From: Lutjanus erythropterus
Taxonomy: Eukaryota; Chordata; Actinopteri; Lutjaniformes; Lutjanidae
Direction of reading: 5' to 3'
DNA length: 64,000 bases
NCBI GenBank assembly: GCA_020091685.1
Contig: CM034594.1
Span: 42,729,250-42,793,249, forward strand
Part shown: positions 22,331-34,401 of the stretch, one piece after another
Position numbering within the stretch: position 1 is the first letter of the stretch
How the letters are laid out: the number at the start of each line of letters is the position of its first letter
Notes under the pieces: model-generated
The model's input: only the letters and a program-made list of their open reading frames with translations
Databases searched by the model: none
Told to the model about the DNA's origin: nothing
Made by a program: the position numbers and the translations under genes

Positions 22331-23035
22331 ATGAAACTGCTGGATGCTCACTTACATGTGTTGGGCAGTTGCATAATGAGCAAGAATTAGCATAGTCTCC
22401 TATATGGACAATATTTCAGCGAATGCTTGGCTGATTTGGGCGATATTGGATTGGTTTTAGGGGTTACTGGGGATGCTGAATTAATTTTTGGCATTTTCAA
22501 AATTCAAAATGGCTGTTTAAACTGGAAGTAGCCGCAGTCCAACTCTTGGTGGGCCGATTTTGATGAAGTTCCAGTCAATTTAGAAGCTTTAGAACACACT
22601 GAGCCCAAAGGTTCTTCTGTTTAAAATCTGTTCCAGGACTCACATGTTGTCACTGTTAAAATTGACTGCACAAATAACTTATTGACATAACTTAAACTCA
22701 ATCATAAATTGTAAGATGTGAACACAATGAACTAAATGACATTCAAAATGTATTTAAATTTATTTAAAACTCAAAATGGCTGTTTTTACCAAAAGTAACC
22801 ACATTTCAACCACTGGCGGGCTGATTATAATGATGTTTCAGTCAATTTAGAAATTTTAGAGGATGCTGAAAATAGATTTATTGATACCTCAGTTATCAAT
22901 TGTAGGATGTTTATGAACAAAATAATCTAAATGATGTAGAACATGTGTATTTTAATTCACAGCCCAATACACTCTGAGGTGACTCACAACTGGATTACGG
23001 AGTTAAAAATTTTCGCTGTTTCTCCTACTGAAGGG
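22331..23035. repeat. Direct duplication, period about 267 bp
   Basis: Copy 1 (22497-22605) and copy 2 (22765-22875) share 'tcaaaatggctgttt', 'gggc(c/t)gatt', 'gtcaatttagaa' and 'ttttagaggatgctga'-type phrases in order. The copies have diverged. It lies immediately left of helicase-family copy 3. Confidence 0.6.
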
Positions 23036-23500
23036 TAACCTGACAGGCCAGATGATTTCTTACATAGAACCGTTTGGGAAGCTGTCTTTAGAAACTGTTT
23101 GAAAAGCTCTATCTATTGAAAACTGTTTATCACATCTAACACAGCCAAACATCAACTAATCAGATCAAACTCTTGCTGAAGTCAGTCGGGAGAAGAGTGA
23201 AAACATCTTTTCCATGGAGAAAAGCCTCCAGTTCCATTCTTTACTCTTCTTTCAGTGAAGAAATACTCTGAAATAAGTGATGTTATCACAGTATCTATGC
23301 TAATGTCTTCAGGAGCTGCCATTGTTTCTTCATGACAGGTCGTTTCAGCGGGCACTTCTCGCTGTCATCACACCTAAAACCACGCCCGTAGCTGCCAGTA
23401 TATCCTGCTAGGACACTGATTGTCTACACAAACAGATAACATGAAGCCTGGCTAGCTGGATTCTTGCATGATCTCGTGCATCCAGCTGCCTCACGAGATA
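23036..23500 (-). mobile_element. Helicase-derived repeat family, copy 3 (most complete)
   Basis: In the reading-frame orientation (minus) the 5' end is 'tatctcgtgaggcagctgga', forming a small hairpin with a nearby 'cacgagatca'. A leader with 'gcagctacgggcgtggtttt' follows, then a start codon at 23322-23320, the helicase N-terminal segment and motif I, and the 3' tail ending 'ggcctgtcaggtt'. The 3' terminal hairpin is worn. After 'gcaagagtttgat' the sequence jumps to the tail ('ctgattagttgatg'), so everything after Walker A has been deleted. Length about 465 bp. Confidence 0.75.
23168..23322 (-). pseudogene. RecQ-like helicase N-terminus and motif I remnant in copy 3
   Basis: From the ATG at 23322 the peptide starts MAAPEDISIDTVI and continues to about residue 19. 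A frameshift follows, then an in-frame TAA in the restored frame, then FLHGKD, then LLPTDFSKS. The start matches the intact N-terminal stretch in copy 4 (MAPPEEVSVDIAI) and the motif I segment matches copy 1. The Walker A glycines are replaced (D and S), so it is non-functional even apart from the frame defects. Known RecQ proteins carry a Q-containing motif just before motif I; 'SLKEE' then stop occupies that place. Confidence 0.6.
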
Positions 23501-24200
23501 AACTTAAGGCAGCCATGTTGCAGGATGTTTTGACACTCAGTCAAACTCTGGGGGCGTGTTCCAGTGGGAAAGTGACATAAGTACAGACCCTCTATTAAAA
23601 ATAAAAGTACATTGGTAACAGACAGTGAATGGTCATGTGCTGTCAGACTGCTGCTGTCAAATTAGCTGTTTCATCCATTTGGCAGTATTTCAGGACATGT
23701 TTTTTTGTCTAGTGCCAACATTAAGTGCCAATGCACTAACTGAAGGAGAAAATAAAGGCCTTGACAAACTCCAAAAAGGACAAAGACATGCTCATGGTTC
23801 ATTTTATACTGACACACAGGATCATGGTGTGTACAATCCATGTGGTAATAAATTTTGGGCAGCAAAGATGTCTGCTGAGACCCTTGTCTAGATGTAGAAA
23901 TCATATGGATCCTTGTGACTACACAAACATGGAAAATAAAATTTGAGCTTTGAGGTTAGGTTTGTTGGACCTTCATGCAGGAGTTCATGTCCGATCACAG
24001 TCTGGGACTTAATATAGGCTTTGTTTTTAACATTCTCTAATAATGATCACTAAAGTTTAACACCAAAGACTAAAGCAAAGATGTTGAAACAAAAAAACCA
24101 TCTACTTACTTTTCCTGCTCGGTGCCTGTGGGAGATGAACACGTATAGATCTGTCTTTACTGTCAGAATGTCACGTACATGTGTCATGGATAACACAGGA
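23501..24200. other. Unique DNA, no gene seen
   Basis: Frames at 23625-23946 on both strands have no recognised domain. No repeat matched. Confidence 0.45.
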
Positions 24201-24691
24201 ATGACCCAGCAGTGACCCCTCCTACCATCTGCTTTGGCTGGGCTACGCCAGCCACTCAGCTCGCCTGCCTACACGGTTACTGACCCATTCCACATGCCAA
24301 AAACAAGACAGATGCCCCTGATACCCCAACTCCAGCCTTACCCCCCCCAACCTCCCGACAGCATTTCAGCGCCTCTCCCCGTCGTCCACGCCAGACGCCC
24401 TGACCTACTCCATCTTCCTCCCCTTCCACCGCCGCTAGGCTAGCAGTTAGCCTCAGCCTGTGAGGAGACATATGCGATGTGATGACGGCGGGGATATATC
24501 GTTGTGCCACACGCAGGTGGTGTGTACAGGTTGTAAACATGTGCGCACACACAGAAGCTGTGTGGTACGCTGGATATGAAAGATCATGAAACACTTAAGC
24601 TACATTCATAAAAGAACACACACACACACACACACCGAACAGAATGAAAGACCATCAAACAGATAGAGACATAAACCCATGCACGCATGCA

Positions 24692-24727
<36 letters not shown>

Positions 24728-25125
24728 AGGCCGTGGTCCATCCTCTGACCGGTCGGTGACCTGACAGCCCAGCAGCTGCTGGCTGTTTGATGTTTCACTC
24801 TGAGGATCACATTTCATTTCCAGACTCTTCAGCCAATAGGAGGAAGACAGAGAGACAGTGACAGAGGGAGCCTCTTCTTCCTCTTTTTACCCTTCACCAT
24901 AGCGCCACCGACCAGACGATACCAAGCACAGCCCCATAACACATCCGTATCAACCACGGTGTGAATGTACAGCCGCTAAACTTACGTAAAGATACTCAGG
25001 TTGACAACCACACACTTCACATCAAAATCTCGCGGCACGGCACAGCACAGACCGAGAGGCCAGTTTAGAACGTCAAAATGCACCCACACATTAAGAAAGT
25101 CAACTCACAATGGCACATGAGAGGG

Positions 25126-25165
<40 letters not shown>

Positions 25166-25248
25166 CAGATGGAGACAGGCTGGACATTAGACCCTCTGGC
25201 CTGATGACATGAAGTCATCACGCGACAGCAGTGTAGAACACTGCCTTC

Positions 25249-25285
<37 letters not shown>
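24201..25285. repeat. Microsatellite-rich unique DNA
   Basis: Tracts include (CA)n at about 24615-24636 and 24690-24724, (TG)17 at about 25128-25161 and (GA)n at about 25252-25282, with a C run at about 24346-24353. The DNA between is GC-richer unique sequence; frames here are artefacts of the tracts. Confidence 0.75.
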
Positions 25286-25692
25286 CACACACAAACTTGT
25301 TAAATCATCATATCCAAGCATACATGAGTGAATGTCTTATTTTAAGAACCAAAACACACACGCCAAATTAGTACATATGTCACATTTCAGTGCTTTTACA
25401 TATATCCATGTATTCTCAGTGATTTATGATTTATGGGGGTAACTGAACTGCAAATGCATGTTTTAATAATCTTTCCTGTCAAATGGATGGTTCTAAATTC
25501 CCTTTAGGCTTTTCAAGATAAAGAAATGATGGAATGCTTTGTTTCTTTTTAACTATGCACTGCACTTTAACCATTTTTAACCCCTAACCCTCTGGCAAAA
25601 ACATTTTAACAACAGACTAGAGTTTTGCAAAAATACTGCTAGTGTTTTTTGAAGGTACCTAATACTGAATTTCAATAAGTCATCGCCACAAT
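25286..25692. other. AT-rich DNA, nothing recognised
   Basis: No coding, repeat or RNA signal. Confidence 0.5.
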
Positions 25693-25815
25693 CCAGAGGT
25701 GGGACCAAGTCATTACTTTGCAAGTCACAAGTAAGTCAAGTCTTTGCATTCAAGTCCCAAGTTCTACATTTTATGAGTTTCAAGTCCTTAACAAGTCAAA
25801 ATAACCAAAACACAT
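25693..25815. repeat. 'Caagtc'-rich repeat fragment
   Basis: The segment starts 'cagaggtgggaccaagtcat' and repeats 'caagtca' and 'caagtcc' phrases. The same family occurs at 54032-54700. I recognise the type from fish genomes as an end of a non-autonomous DNA element; only one end is present here. Confidence 0.5.
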
Positions 25816-26689
25816 TAGTCACAGCTTATTTCAGTCAATATTTTAACAAGGAGGATTGTGGGTTCAAGACCTGACCATTTTAGTCTGTTATCTGGTGGTG
25901 GTATTAATAATTATTGAGGCAGAGGAACACCAATTCAACATTAATCAACTTTATAATGAACATAATATAAACTGCCTGACCTTTGCCAGTGATCTGACAC
26001 TGTCTGTCTGAACAGCCTCATAGAAGTGATATTTTACAATTTTTCATACTATAAACAAATAAAATTTGTTTAAAAAAATAGTTATTTGGTGTTTTCAAGG
26101 CCATTCTATTGAGTTGAGACAGATTCCATATTCTGTTTGCGTTCAGAGGCTACTGTGACTCCAGCAGAAAATTACAAAGCAAAACTCACTTCATGTGAGA
26201 TTTTGGTTAGATTCTTCAGGAACTTTTGGCCTCCTTTCTTCAGTGAGGGGCGCATTTTGCCCCATACACAGCAAACACAGTAAGACCTTATAAGCCTATT
26301 TAAACGCTGAAATAGTTTTACCTTACGCAGTGCATTATTCTGTGGCTCTACTTTGCAGAGAATCATCCATGATATCATCATAATTCAAGCTGTTGGTCAG
26401 GTCACTCTCAAAACTGCTTTACAGCATTACAGTCCTCACTTCATTTTGAATTCTCCTGGACAGCTGTCTGTCACAACAAAAAGTGTCCATCTGGCAATTA
26501 TTGTATCACTCAGTTTATATAAGTCTACAGCTGTTTTGATCTAAATCAATGGTCCATGGTAATAACAAGGCTATGTCTTTATGAAACTTTGCCATTTCTT
26601 GTAACTGGAAAAAAATTAATCATATTGCAGCCAAAGCAGTTCTTACAGTTTATACAGTAGCATCAGCCACTCAGCCTTGCTGCTGATTT
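25816..26689. other. AT-rich unique DNA, nothing recognised
   Basis: Two short frames (26172-26544) lack domains. Confidence 0.45.
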
Positions 26690-27060
26690 TTCCAAGTGGC
26701 CACTCGCGGCACTGCAGCAAAAACTTCCCCACTAGCCCAAAAACCATTTTTCCCCATAGGCCACCATTTTGAAAGAGACGTCTGTAAAACTGTTGACAGG
26801 ACACCTCGAACTGCAAACAGTTGTAACTCTGTCAATCATGATCTATTGATCAATGGAGTTTTTATATTTGTTAAACTTCCCTTGAGCCAAAAAAGCCATT
26901 TAAAATCTGTCATGTCATCACGATGTAAAGTGGGAACTCGCTGGCTGGGACGAGGAGAAACACTACTGTGCATATTCAGTGGGATGCATATGTAAACGCA
27001 AAAGCTAGAAAACTTTTTCAAGCCAGATGAGCAACTTTCATTGGACCATCTTTGCATTCA
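26690..27060. repeat. Possible old dispersed repeat
   Basis: Phrases such as 'ataggccaccattttgaaag' and 'gttgtaactctgtcaatcat' feel like a fish repeat, but I find no second copy in the window. Low confidence. Confidence 0.25.
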
Positions 27061-27640
27061 CTGTCTAGGTCATTATAGTATATTGATAGCCTGCACCTGC
27101 CTTACAATATTAAAAACGTATAACACCACAATCTGATGGGCTAATCAAGCATCAAGTGGGCTGCAGCTGGCAGGTCAAGTAAGGTGGGCCAAAATTGCCT
27201 GATTACTAGTTTGAGTCTGCTGTTCCTCCACTACAGCACCAGAGCGGTCACAGTCGGATTAAGTAGCAAACTGGAATAATGCAATGGAAAAATCTCACCC
27301 ATGTTTATAGTCAAAACCTTTAAATAACCAAAGACTCTCAGTGGAACGGCAAACAACCACTTCCACTGATAAAAACCACTGTGACACAGGGCCTGAATTG
27401 GTTTAACTATGGTTTCATTTGGTCTGACGCAAAATGTTCACAACACCATACGTAGCACCTTGTGAGAAAACAACACAGCTAATGTAAGAGAAGAGGGCTG
27501 TTGTGTCTTCACTCATGTCCTTGTCTTTGCCTCTGCTGCTCAGAGTGGATCTGGCCTCTTAGTGTGTGGCCACTCAAGAGTGAGAAGACGAAGAGAGACT
27601 GCCCCGGGCTAAAGGGCAGCTTTAGTCAGTTCACTCAGAA
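27061..27640. other. Unique DNA, nothing recognised
   Basis: No coding or repeat signal beyond short runs. Confidence 0.45.
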
Positions 27641-27765
27641 TGAACACACACACTCACACTCACACACACACACATGTGAAGAGGGTCTCAAATAAGCATC
27701 TTTACCAGGAATTCAAGAATAAGGAGGCTTCGGCGCCATGCGTGGCCGCTCACCCTCGACTGACT

Positions 27766-27796
<31 letters not shown>

Positions 27797-28440
27797 TAGA
27801 CGCAATGTACTTGAGAGGCAGTGACAAACATAGAAAATGCGCACACCCTCTTACACACATTCCACAATCACATAACAACAACTTATCGTGACCCTTCTTC
27901 TGCTGAACGCTTGTGTACAGCACAGTGCATTCCTTCCTTCCTGTTAGAAAGTGGGATAATCGCTCTTTGTTTGACGAGAAGGAGCTAACCAGTGGGCCTG
28001 ACATGTAAGCTTATTACCTCCTTTAGCCTTCAGCCAACGCCGCGTACAGTACAGCTTTCTACACTAAAACTGCTCACTGAAGGTGTTGTGACATACTGTG
28101 TCTGGGGTGGAAGGAGGTGTTCTTGGTAATCAAGCAGTGTGCTTATGTAGGGTTCAAGACCAGTTGAAAAGTTAAGGGGGGGGGGGGGGCAGATAGTTAC
28201 AGTGTTAGTTATGGTAATGAGGCTGTGATGAAATACTTTACAAGGTACTTATAAAATTCACTTTCTGCAAAACGCTAAATATCACTTTATATGTTTTAAT
28301 ATGGGATATACATTTATACATTTTTATCTCCCTGTGCTGTGCTCTAAACTGTGCTGCTGTTTTATATCTGTCTAGTGAAAAATACTAAATTATTTTAATT
28401 GTAATTTATTTAGTTATTTGTCTGAAAATGTTTATTTGCG
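27641..28440. repeat. CA tracts, a 14-base G run and unique DNA
   Basis: (CA)n lies at about 27643-27675 and 27766-27793. Fourteen consecutive Gs occur at 28176-28189. The rest is unique sequence without a gene signal. Confidence 0.7.
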
Positions 28441-28834
28441 TGCCTTGAGGGTTCCTACACCTTTTCCTCAGTCAAATTTAAGCATTTTCAAGTTTTTCCA
28501 GCACCTTACAGCTGTGCTAAATGACATATTTATATACATATACCTGCTCAAAATGTTCGAATCAGATGTTATTGTGCATTAAACAACCAAAATTGTTTCA
28601 TGACAATTCTACAGAAGAGAGACAAATTCAAAATGTGTCACCTGTCTGTAAGTATACATGGAGCTGCAACAATCAATCGCATCTTAATCGAATCGATTGT
28701 TAAATCTTTATTCAATTAGTCTCTCTCAGACTTCTTTATTTCTTCATCTAAAAAGCAAACTATTCTGTCAGACAGGAATTTATTGTGAAAGTTATACAAT
28801 TTCAAGCATTTTCAAGGATTTCCAGTATGACTGG
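28441..28834. repeat. Degraded dispersed repeat fragments
   Basis: 28441-28510 ('gagggttcctacaccttttc', 'aagcattttcaagtttttcc') and 28715-28830 ('atttattgtgaaagttatac', 'ttttcaaggatttccag') relate to 2557-2716. At 28661 'ggagctgcaacaatcaatcg' looks like an outer end of the MITE family at 15355. Confidence 0.45.
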
Positions 28835-29396
28835 AGTAGAAGCACTCAGATCCTTAATTAAGTAAAATTAACTACCATGGTTTATATATAAATATATATG
28901 TATATATATATCTATACATAAGACAATTTAGCTTTAGTTAGACAATCATGCTTAGCTCACAGCTGGCTACTGTTAGTTTAAGGAAAGCAGAAGCACTTAA
29001 GCATAAAAAGAGAAACAAATGTTATACAAAAAATGTTGTACACATCAGATTTATTATTATATATTAATTAAAGACTTTTTCAAGTCTCTATTTTTCATTG
29101 TTTTTTTTTTAATATTGTTAGCATTTTAATGTTTGTCAATATGGAGTCAACTTTAGATACTTTGTATAGTATCAGATAATCGTATACTACTGTATCATAT
29201 AAGCATGTCATATGTTTACATGACAAAACAATGACAAAATTAACTAGTTACTACTGTATAAGTGTCAAATAATATTTGCCTCTGAAACAGTGGACTAGTA
29301 ACAAAGAAAATACACAAATAAAATATAGTATAGTACAAGTATGTCTAAATCTAAATATCTACTTGAATGAATGTACTCAGTTACTTTCCACTAGGG
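28835..29396. repeat. Degraded element with 'actcagttactttccact' end
   Basis: The left end 'ggagtagaagcactcagatc' and right end 'tacttgaatgaatgtactca' followed by 'gttactttccact' resemble the two ends of a common fish element related to the one at 45747. A TA-rich tract lies at 28879-28915. The interior is AT-rich and non-coding. Confidence 0.45.
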
Positions 29397-31079
29397 GCCT
29401 AAGCTGTGATTGTCCTGTTCTTTTTATCTCAGAGTGTTGATGAAGTGAAGTCATAAAGGCCTGGGATGAGACATTTTTTTGTACAATCAGAAAAATTCTG
29501 AACTTGCTCATCACACCATCACCTCAATTAGTGCTGTCCAGGTTAAACTTCAGTCTGTCCACATCTTCTTGTGTCTTTGCTTTCACTCTTTATGCAACTG
29601 TGCCACCTCTAGTCTTCACTTTGTGTTCAGTCTGAACATACCTTAAAGCCTCTGTAAACCCAAATCCATGAGTCTTTTAACCATGTAATTTAGTACTCAA
29701 CAGTAAGCATATAAAAAGCATAAAAAATTAGATTTAATCCAAATGAAAAAAAAAAATAGTCTTGTAAGATTTTGTGCACTTTCCTGTATTGGGTTTGAAT
29801 TGGCTGTTTGTGGTCAAGATTTATTACAAAAATTAATTCTGCAAACCAATCATAAAAAAATCCATGTCGTTTGTGGGTGCAACAAAACTTCTCTGCTCCT
29901 GCTGCTGCAGCTGCTCTCTGAGTCCCAGCCAGATCAACAAGGTTACATCACTCCTTTAACACAGACAGTGATTTAACCTGCAGCCCAAATCATCAGTTTA
30001 AGCGTACGCTATAATAAGAACATTTTCCCTGCTTTACTTTGTTGTTAGATGGCCTTTACCGACAGAGAGCTGAAGCCACCGTCTGTGCCCGCTTCACAGC
30101 CATAAAACTCAGAAAAAGTCATTTTCCCTTGCAGGACGCAGGAGTTGCTGACGTACCACTGCTTCAATCTGCAGCAAGTAACATTACTTAATGTGTTAAA
30201 ACACTGAAGTGAAACATTACCACAAACTAACAAACAAGCACAAACACAAACTCCTACATCTTCTGTGTCCTGCAAGGTACAAACACTGTTTCTGTCCATG
30301 GAGTCTGGTGGCTGTAAAGACACAAGAGATGGTGCTTTCAGTTCTCCACTGGAAAACGCTGTCCGACAACAAAGTAAAGCACTAAACATGTTCCAAATAT
30401 AGCTACACTTAAACCCATCATTGATTTTTTTTTAGGTGGTCCTTTGTGTAGATGGATAAAATATGCTTTGCTACAGCAGCCCACAGCAGCTGTTAATCAA
30501 ACTTTATATGCCACACATATAGTCTTGAAAACTGGTCTAAACAGCAGAATGACCTGTTTTGAACAAGGTTTTCTCATAGTTGCTACTTCAAACCAAGAAT
30601 TCTTCAAGAAAAATTCAATGCCAACTTTCAACACTTTTCTGATACTGTGTGCTACAGATGCATTTCATGGCTACTCAAAAAGCAGCACCTTTCAATAGCC
30701 AGCTGTATTCCTGTGGAGAAGCTTTCCAATCAATGTCCTGAAGTTTATTTTGAATATTTGTGAATTCAAGAATTCAAGACGATGGAAAAACCATCTGTCC
30801 CACAGCACCCTTTTGGGTTAGATTCAAAAGCTTTTTAAGCCTTTTGGAGACTTCTGAGAATATTCTGATTAATGATTGTGTGTGTGAGCACAAGCATGTA
30901 CAAGAGGCAATAAAGACAAGTAAGGGTACATGCACACACACACACACATACACACACTATTAACCTAACATGGACATATTGCCTTGATAGACTGTGACCT
31001 GTTCCTTTGGCATGGCTTACCCTTCTCAACACCCCCATAAACATGACAAGGCCTTGGGATCAAAGCTGTCTAGGCCATC
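29397..31079. other. Unique DNA with a short CA tract, no gene seen
   Basis: A (CA)n run is at about 30932-30957. Frames at 29743-30698 and 30045-30389 have no recognised domain. Confidence 0.45.
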
Positions 31080-31310
31080 AGCCCCCTTACATACACACAC
31101 ACAGACCCCACTGCACTCACACACACACAGATGCTGCTTTGACTCAGAGAAGGCTCTGTGTCTTTAACCATCATCAGTCTGATTAGAGCCGCTGCTCGGT
31201 TCAGGAGTGTTTTCACATCACCCGGCCCTTCTTGGCAGAACTCGGCTCCGCTAAGAGGCACTAAAGGCCACAAGCTTTTCACCTGATTGCTGCTAAGGGA
31301 AAACACTTTT
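31080..31310. promoter_or_regulatory. Repeat-poor block, candidate regulatory DNA
   Basis: Complex sequence with 'accatcatcagtctgattag' near 31167 and 'aaagccgc'-type GC patches; no repeat match. Inference only. Confidence 0.2.
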
Positions 31311-31534
31311 GCGAAGATTAGTGTCTTTGTCCCAGTTCTCTGAATCTGGAGCTTCTTTGAAACAGCGAAAGAAACTGTCTCATTTTCACAGCAGAGCTCA
31401 AATTTAAAAGTCCCATGGGCCGGTCAGTTGTGACATTTCCATAATTTGGTGGAAGAACTGGAGGAGGGAGGCTGATTTTTTTTAGTGGCACAACAGAGGC
31501 ACAAACTTGTATCTCAGGTTAAAAACTCAAGCCA
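31311..31534. other. Unique DNA, nothing recognised
   Basis: No signal beyond ordinary sequence. Confidence 0.45.
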
Positions 31535-31682
31535 AGTCAATTTTAATTGTATAGATACAAGTTAACTCAGGGCACTATTCACAAAGAGCAGGTCTAGACT
31601 GTACTATACTCAGACCCAATAGTTCCCATCAGGCATAAGCAGTAGGGCGACAGAGGGGAGGAAAAACATACTTTTAAAGGTG
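31535..31682 (+). repeat. Fragment of a common teleost repeat
   Basis: 'agtcaattttaattgtatag' at the start and 'agtagggcgacagaggggag' then 'gaaaaac' at the end match in order a repeat I recall with 'agtcaattttatttatatag' and 'gcgacagtgggaaggaaaaa'. The middle has decayed. Confidence 0.5.
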
Positions 31683-32049
31683 GGATGAATCATGCTGGAG
31701 AAAGACTGTTGACAACGGCCACAACACTACAGTTCTTTCTCCTCTAAAAGCTCTGGCCCTAAAATTTGCGAATGCGCATTGCCAAAGAAAAAAACAGTAG
31801 CAACTGTGCAATATGGCAGAATCGAGCACGTCTCCAGCCTGAAGTTACTGGTAGCCCCAGTGAGGGAAAGTGATATTTTAACACTATGAAAATGCAAGTG
31901 TTAAGACAATCGGTGCAGACAGAGAGCTGCTGAGAGTTTTGAGGGAGAGAGCCAGGGACAGACGTCTGCAGGAAGAAACACGGGAGTGACAGGGATTTTG
32001 ATCTGATGCTGATTCTTTTACTACGAGGAAAGGACCTCTGACTTTATGT
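31683..32049. other. Unique DNA, nothing recognised
   Basis: A short antisense frame (31884-32087) lacks a domain. Confidence 0.4.
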
Positions 32050-32253
32050 TTCCAACTTTTGGGAATAAAAGGCAGATTTATCTTCATTCCTGCTTCTCCA
32101 CCTGTCTGCAGCAGCGACCCACGGAGGAGTCGCAGTCTTGTTTACCGGCGAGAGGTTTGTTTTTTAGACTTTTGGGATTGAAAAGTACATTTACCCTTCA
32201 CTCCTGCTTCTCAACGTGTCTGAAGCCGTGAGCCACAGGCAAGCCGACCTCGC
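32050..32253. repeat. Tandem duplication, period 113 bp
   Basis: Two copies (32050-32140 and 32163-32253) share 'acttttggga', 'ttcctgcttct' or 'ctcctgcttctc', 'gtctg(c/a)agc' and 'gcca/gaccacgg'-like phrases at a constant offset of 113 bp. The copies are roughly four-fifths identical by eye. Confidence 0.65.
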
Positions 32254-33259
32254 TTGACTGTAAGGTAATAAGTCTCTCTGTCCACGTTGACTGCTGACCG
32301 GAAGAGAAATGTATCTTAAAGTTACTTGATAGATGTACAGAGAGGTGGGGGGAAAGAAGAGAGACAGGAAGACACTTACTAGCTGTTAGCATGTTGCTCA
32401 TTAGTTTATGGCTCCCTGTTTGGGGGGAATAAAGACATTCGAACAAGTAACATGGATAACTACAATTGTTGCCCACATGATCCAGCGATCAAACTCATGC
32501 AAGTAACAAGAGGCAAATATTCACTTTGCTTTTGGTGGGAATGAACACGCTATTACAGTCAGTCTCACTTACCCTATCTCCCCTACTCGTCCCCCTGTCC
32601 TGCACATGAGCAGGGATGTCACCTGTTGTTGATTGGCTGGAATAGTGTAGAGTGGTTCGGTCCGAGCGACTGTGTTTATATCCAATTTACATAGCCAGGT
32701 TGGTGCAGGTTTTTTGTCAGCACACACACAGAACAAGGAGCTGGACAACCGTGAGGAAATATTTGCTTAATTTGATAAAAAAAGTGGACCAGACTCTACG
32801 GTGGATGGCCATCCACTGCGACTGGTTTGAGGTAAAAGAGAAAAAAAAGTAAGAAGTAAGAAAGAAAATATACATTCCAGTGCACGAAATTAATAAATGT
32901 GGATATGACAGCCTAAACTGTCCTAGAAATAGTCATGTAATAGTGAGCTTGTTGATGTGGTGCAGTTTAAAGCAATCATATGAGCCTGCAATATCACAAA
33001 AATGGGTATATTTATCCATTCTCACCACACACTTTCCTATATGTCCTTCATATGCCTGTCATATCTCATTGGCTAGTGCATGATAGTTTCAATAATTCAT
33101 GTTTTCTTTTGCACAGCTCTGGCTATTTAAACATGCAGTAGACATATGTTTCTCAGACCTATTATGGTTAGTTTTACTGATATAATATACTGTAACTTCT
33201 TTTGCCGGTAAAAGGAAAAGAAGAAAAGAACCACATGATTGGTAACGTTTATGCTGACC
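32254..33259. other. Unique DNA, no gene seen
   Basis: No repeat was matched. Frames at 32198-32476 and 32652-33083 have no recognised domain. Confidence 0.45.
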
Positions 33260-33425
33260 CAAATTTGGCCATCCAAGAGGTGTGAAATAAGGGGGGAAAA
33301 AAAGATGCAGATTTGGCACTTAAGCAGCGAGGAAGGCGTACTGGAGAAGACATGCTACCTGAGTGCGACTGTGAAAGCCATTAGCCCACACTGCAGCACT
33401 TCATGGCAAGCCATTCTCAGCTTTG
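33260..33425. promoter_or_regulatory. Short repeat-poor block, candidate regulatory DNA
   Basis: Complex sequence including 'gcagatttggcacttaagca' (NKX-like 'cacttaag'). Ends at a TG run at 33437-33452. Inference only. Confidence 0.2.
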
Positions 33426-34159
33426 CGTGCAAACTCGTGTGTGTGTGTGTGTGTTTGCGAGAGTGTGCATGAGAGTGCTTTTACAGCCCCTGCTTACCAG
33501 TGAACCAGCTCAGCTGTATGGCTGTGTTTGCCATAAGAACGAGAGCGTGAGTCGTGGACATGACCAACATCTGACCTTGAACTTGTGAACTCTTTCCTTT
33601 AAGATCATTTCGAGGAAACAAAGACATTTCTAGGAAGATTTTTTTGAACATGTAAGTATGTAAGTATGAGACTGTATTTCATGAATAGGAAAATCTGTCA
33701 GTTTTGCACCATCACTGCAAAACAGTTTATCTATCAACTGAGTAATTACTAGGGCTGTGTATAGATATTGAATGCCTTTCAGGTATTGACTCAAATTAGC
33801 CAGTAGCCAACAAAATAGTATCAAAACTGCTCCAGTCAAATTATACCTGCATTCAATCCCTTCTGTACCCAGATCAAGAAAAGAAAAACACAGTAAGAAC
33901 CATTTTGTTTGCAGGCAATCACTGCGACAGTGTGATGTAATGGGTCATGTGTCTAGCACACTACCAAAGTACCTACAACCCATAGAGTCTGTGGTGGTGA
34001 AGTCGAGTGTGGTGTATTTGATGGTGATGACTGTTCAGTGTGCCGAGATGCCACATTGCAAAGTATGGCTATACTACACACATGTGGCATCTAATAAAAT
34101 AAATGTATGAAATACATAAGAATTATTTCAGGAATGCTTCCATTCACATGATGAGTATT
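33426..34159. repeat. Unique DNA with a hAT-like end fragment at about 33748-33880
   Basis: 'actagggctgtgtatagata' at 33748 has the 'agggctgtg' start of hAT-like ends such as the one at 40245, but no matching right end was found. The flanks are unremarkable. Confidence 0.35.
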
Positions 34160-34370
34160 GAATGAAGTATCTGATCCTGGTCTTTGGGGCCCACTGCCCT
34201 GTATGTTTTAGATGTTTCTGAACTGAATCAAATGATCAGCTCGTCATTAAGCCTCTGCAGAAGCCTGATAATGACCTGTTCATTGGAATCAGGTGTGTTG
34301 GAGCAGGGAAACATCTAAAACATGCAGGGCAGTGTGAACCCACGGACCAGGACTGGTAAACACTGCTCTA
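34160..34370. mobile_element. Short foldback element
   Basis: The left arm (34172-34216, 'actgccctgtatgttttaga') and right arm (34309-34358, 'ctaaaacatgcagggcagt') are complementary over about 45 bp, including outer 'cctggtc' and 'gaccagg'. The centre holds a second pair around 'gcctctgcagaagcctgat' and 'gaatcaggtgtgttggagca'. I recall this as a common fish MITE. It ends about 30 bp before helicase copy 4. Confidence 0.65.
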
Positions 34371-34401
34371 TTCTATTGGTATCACTTTAAGGATTGTTGC
34401 C

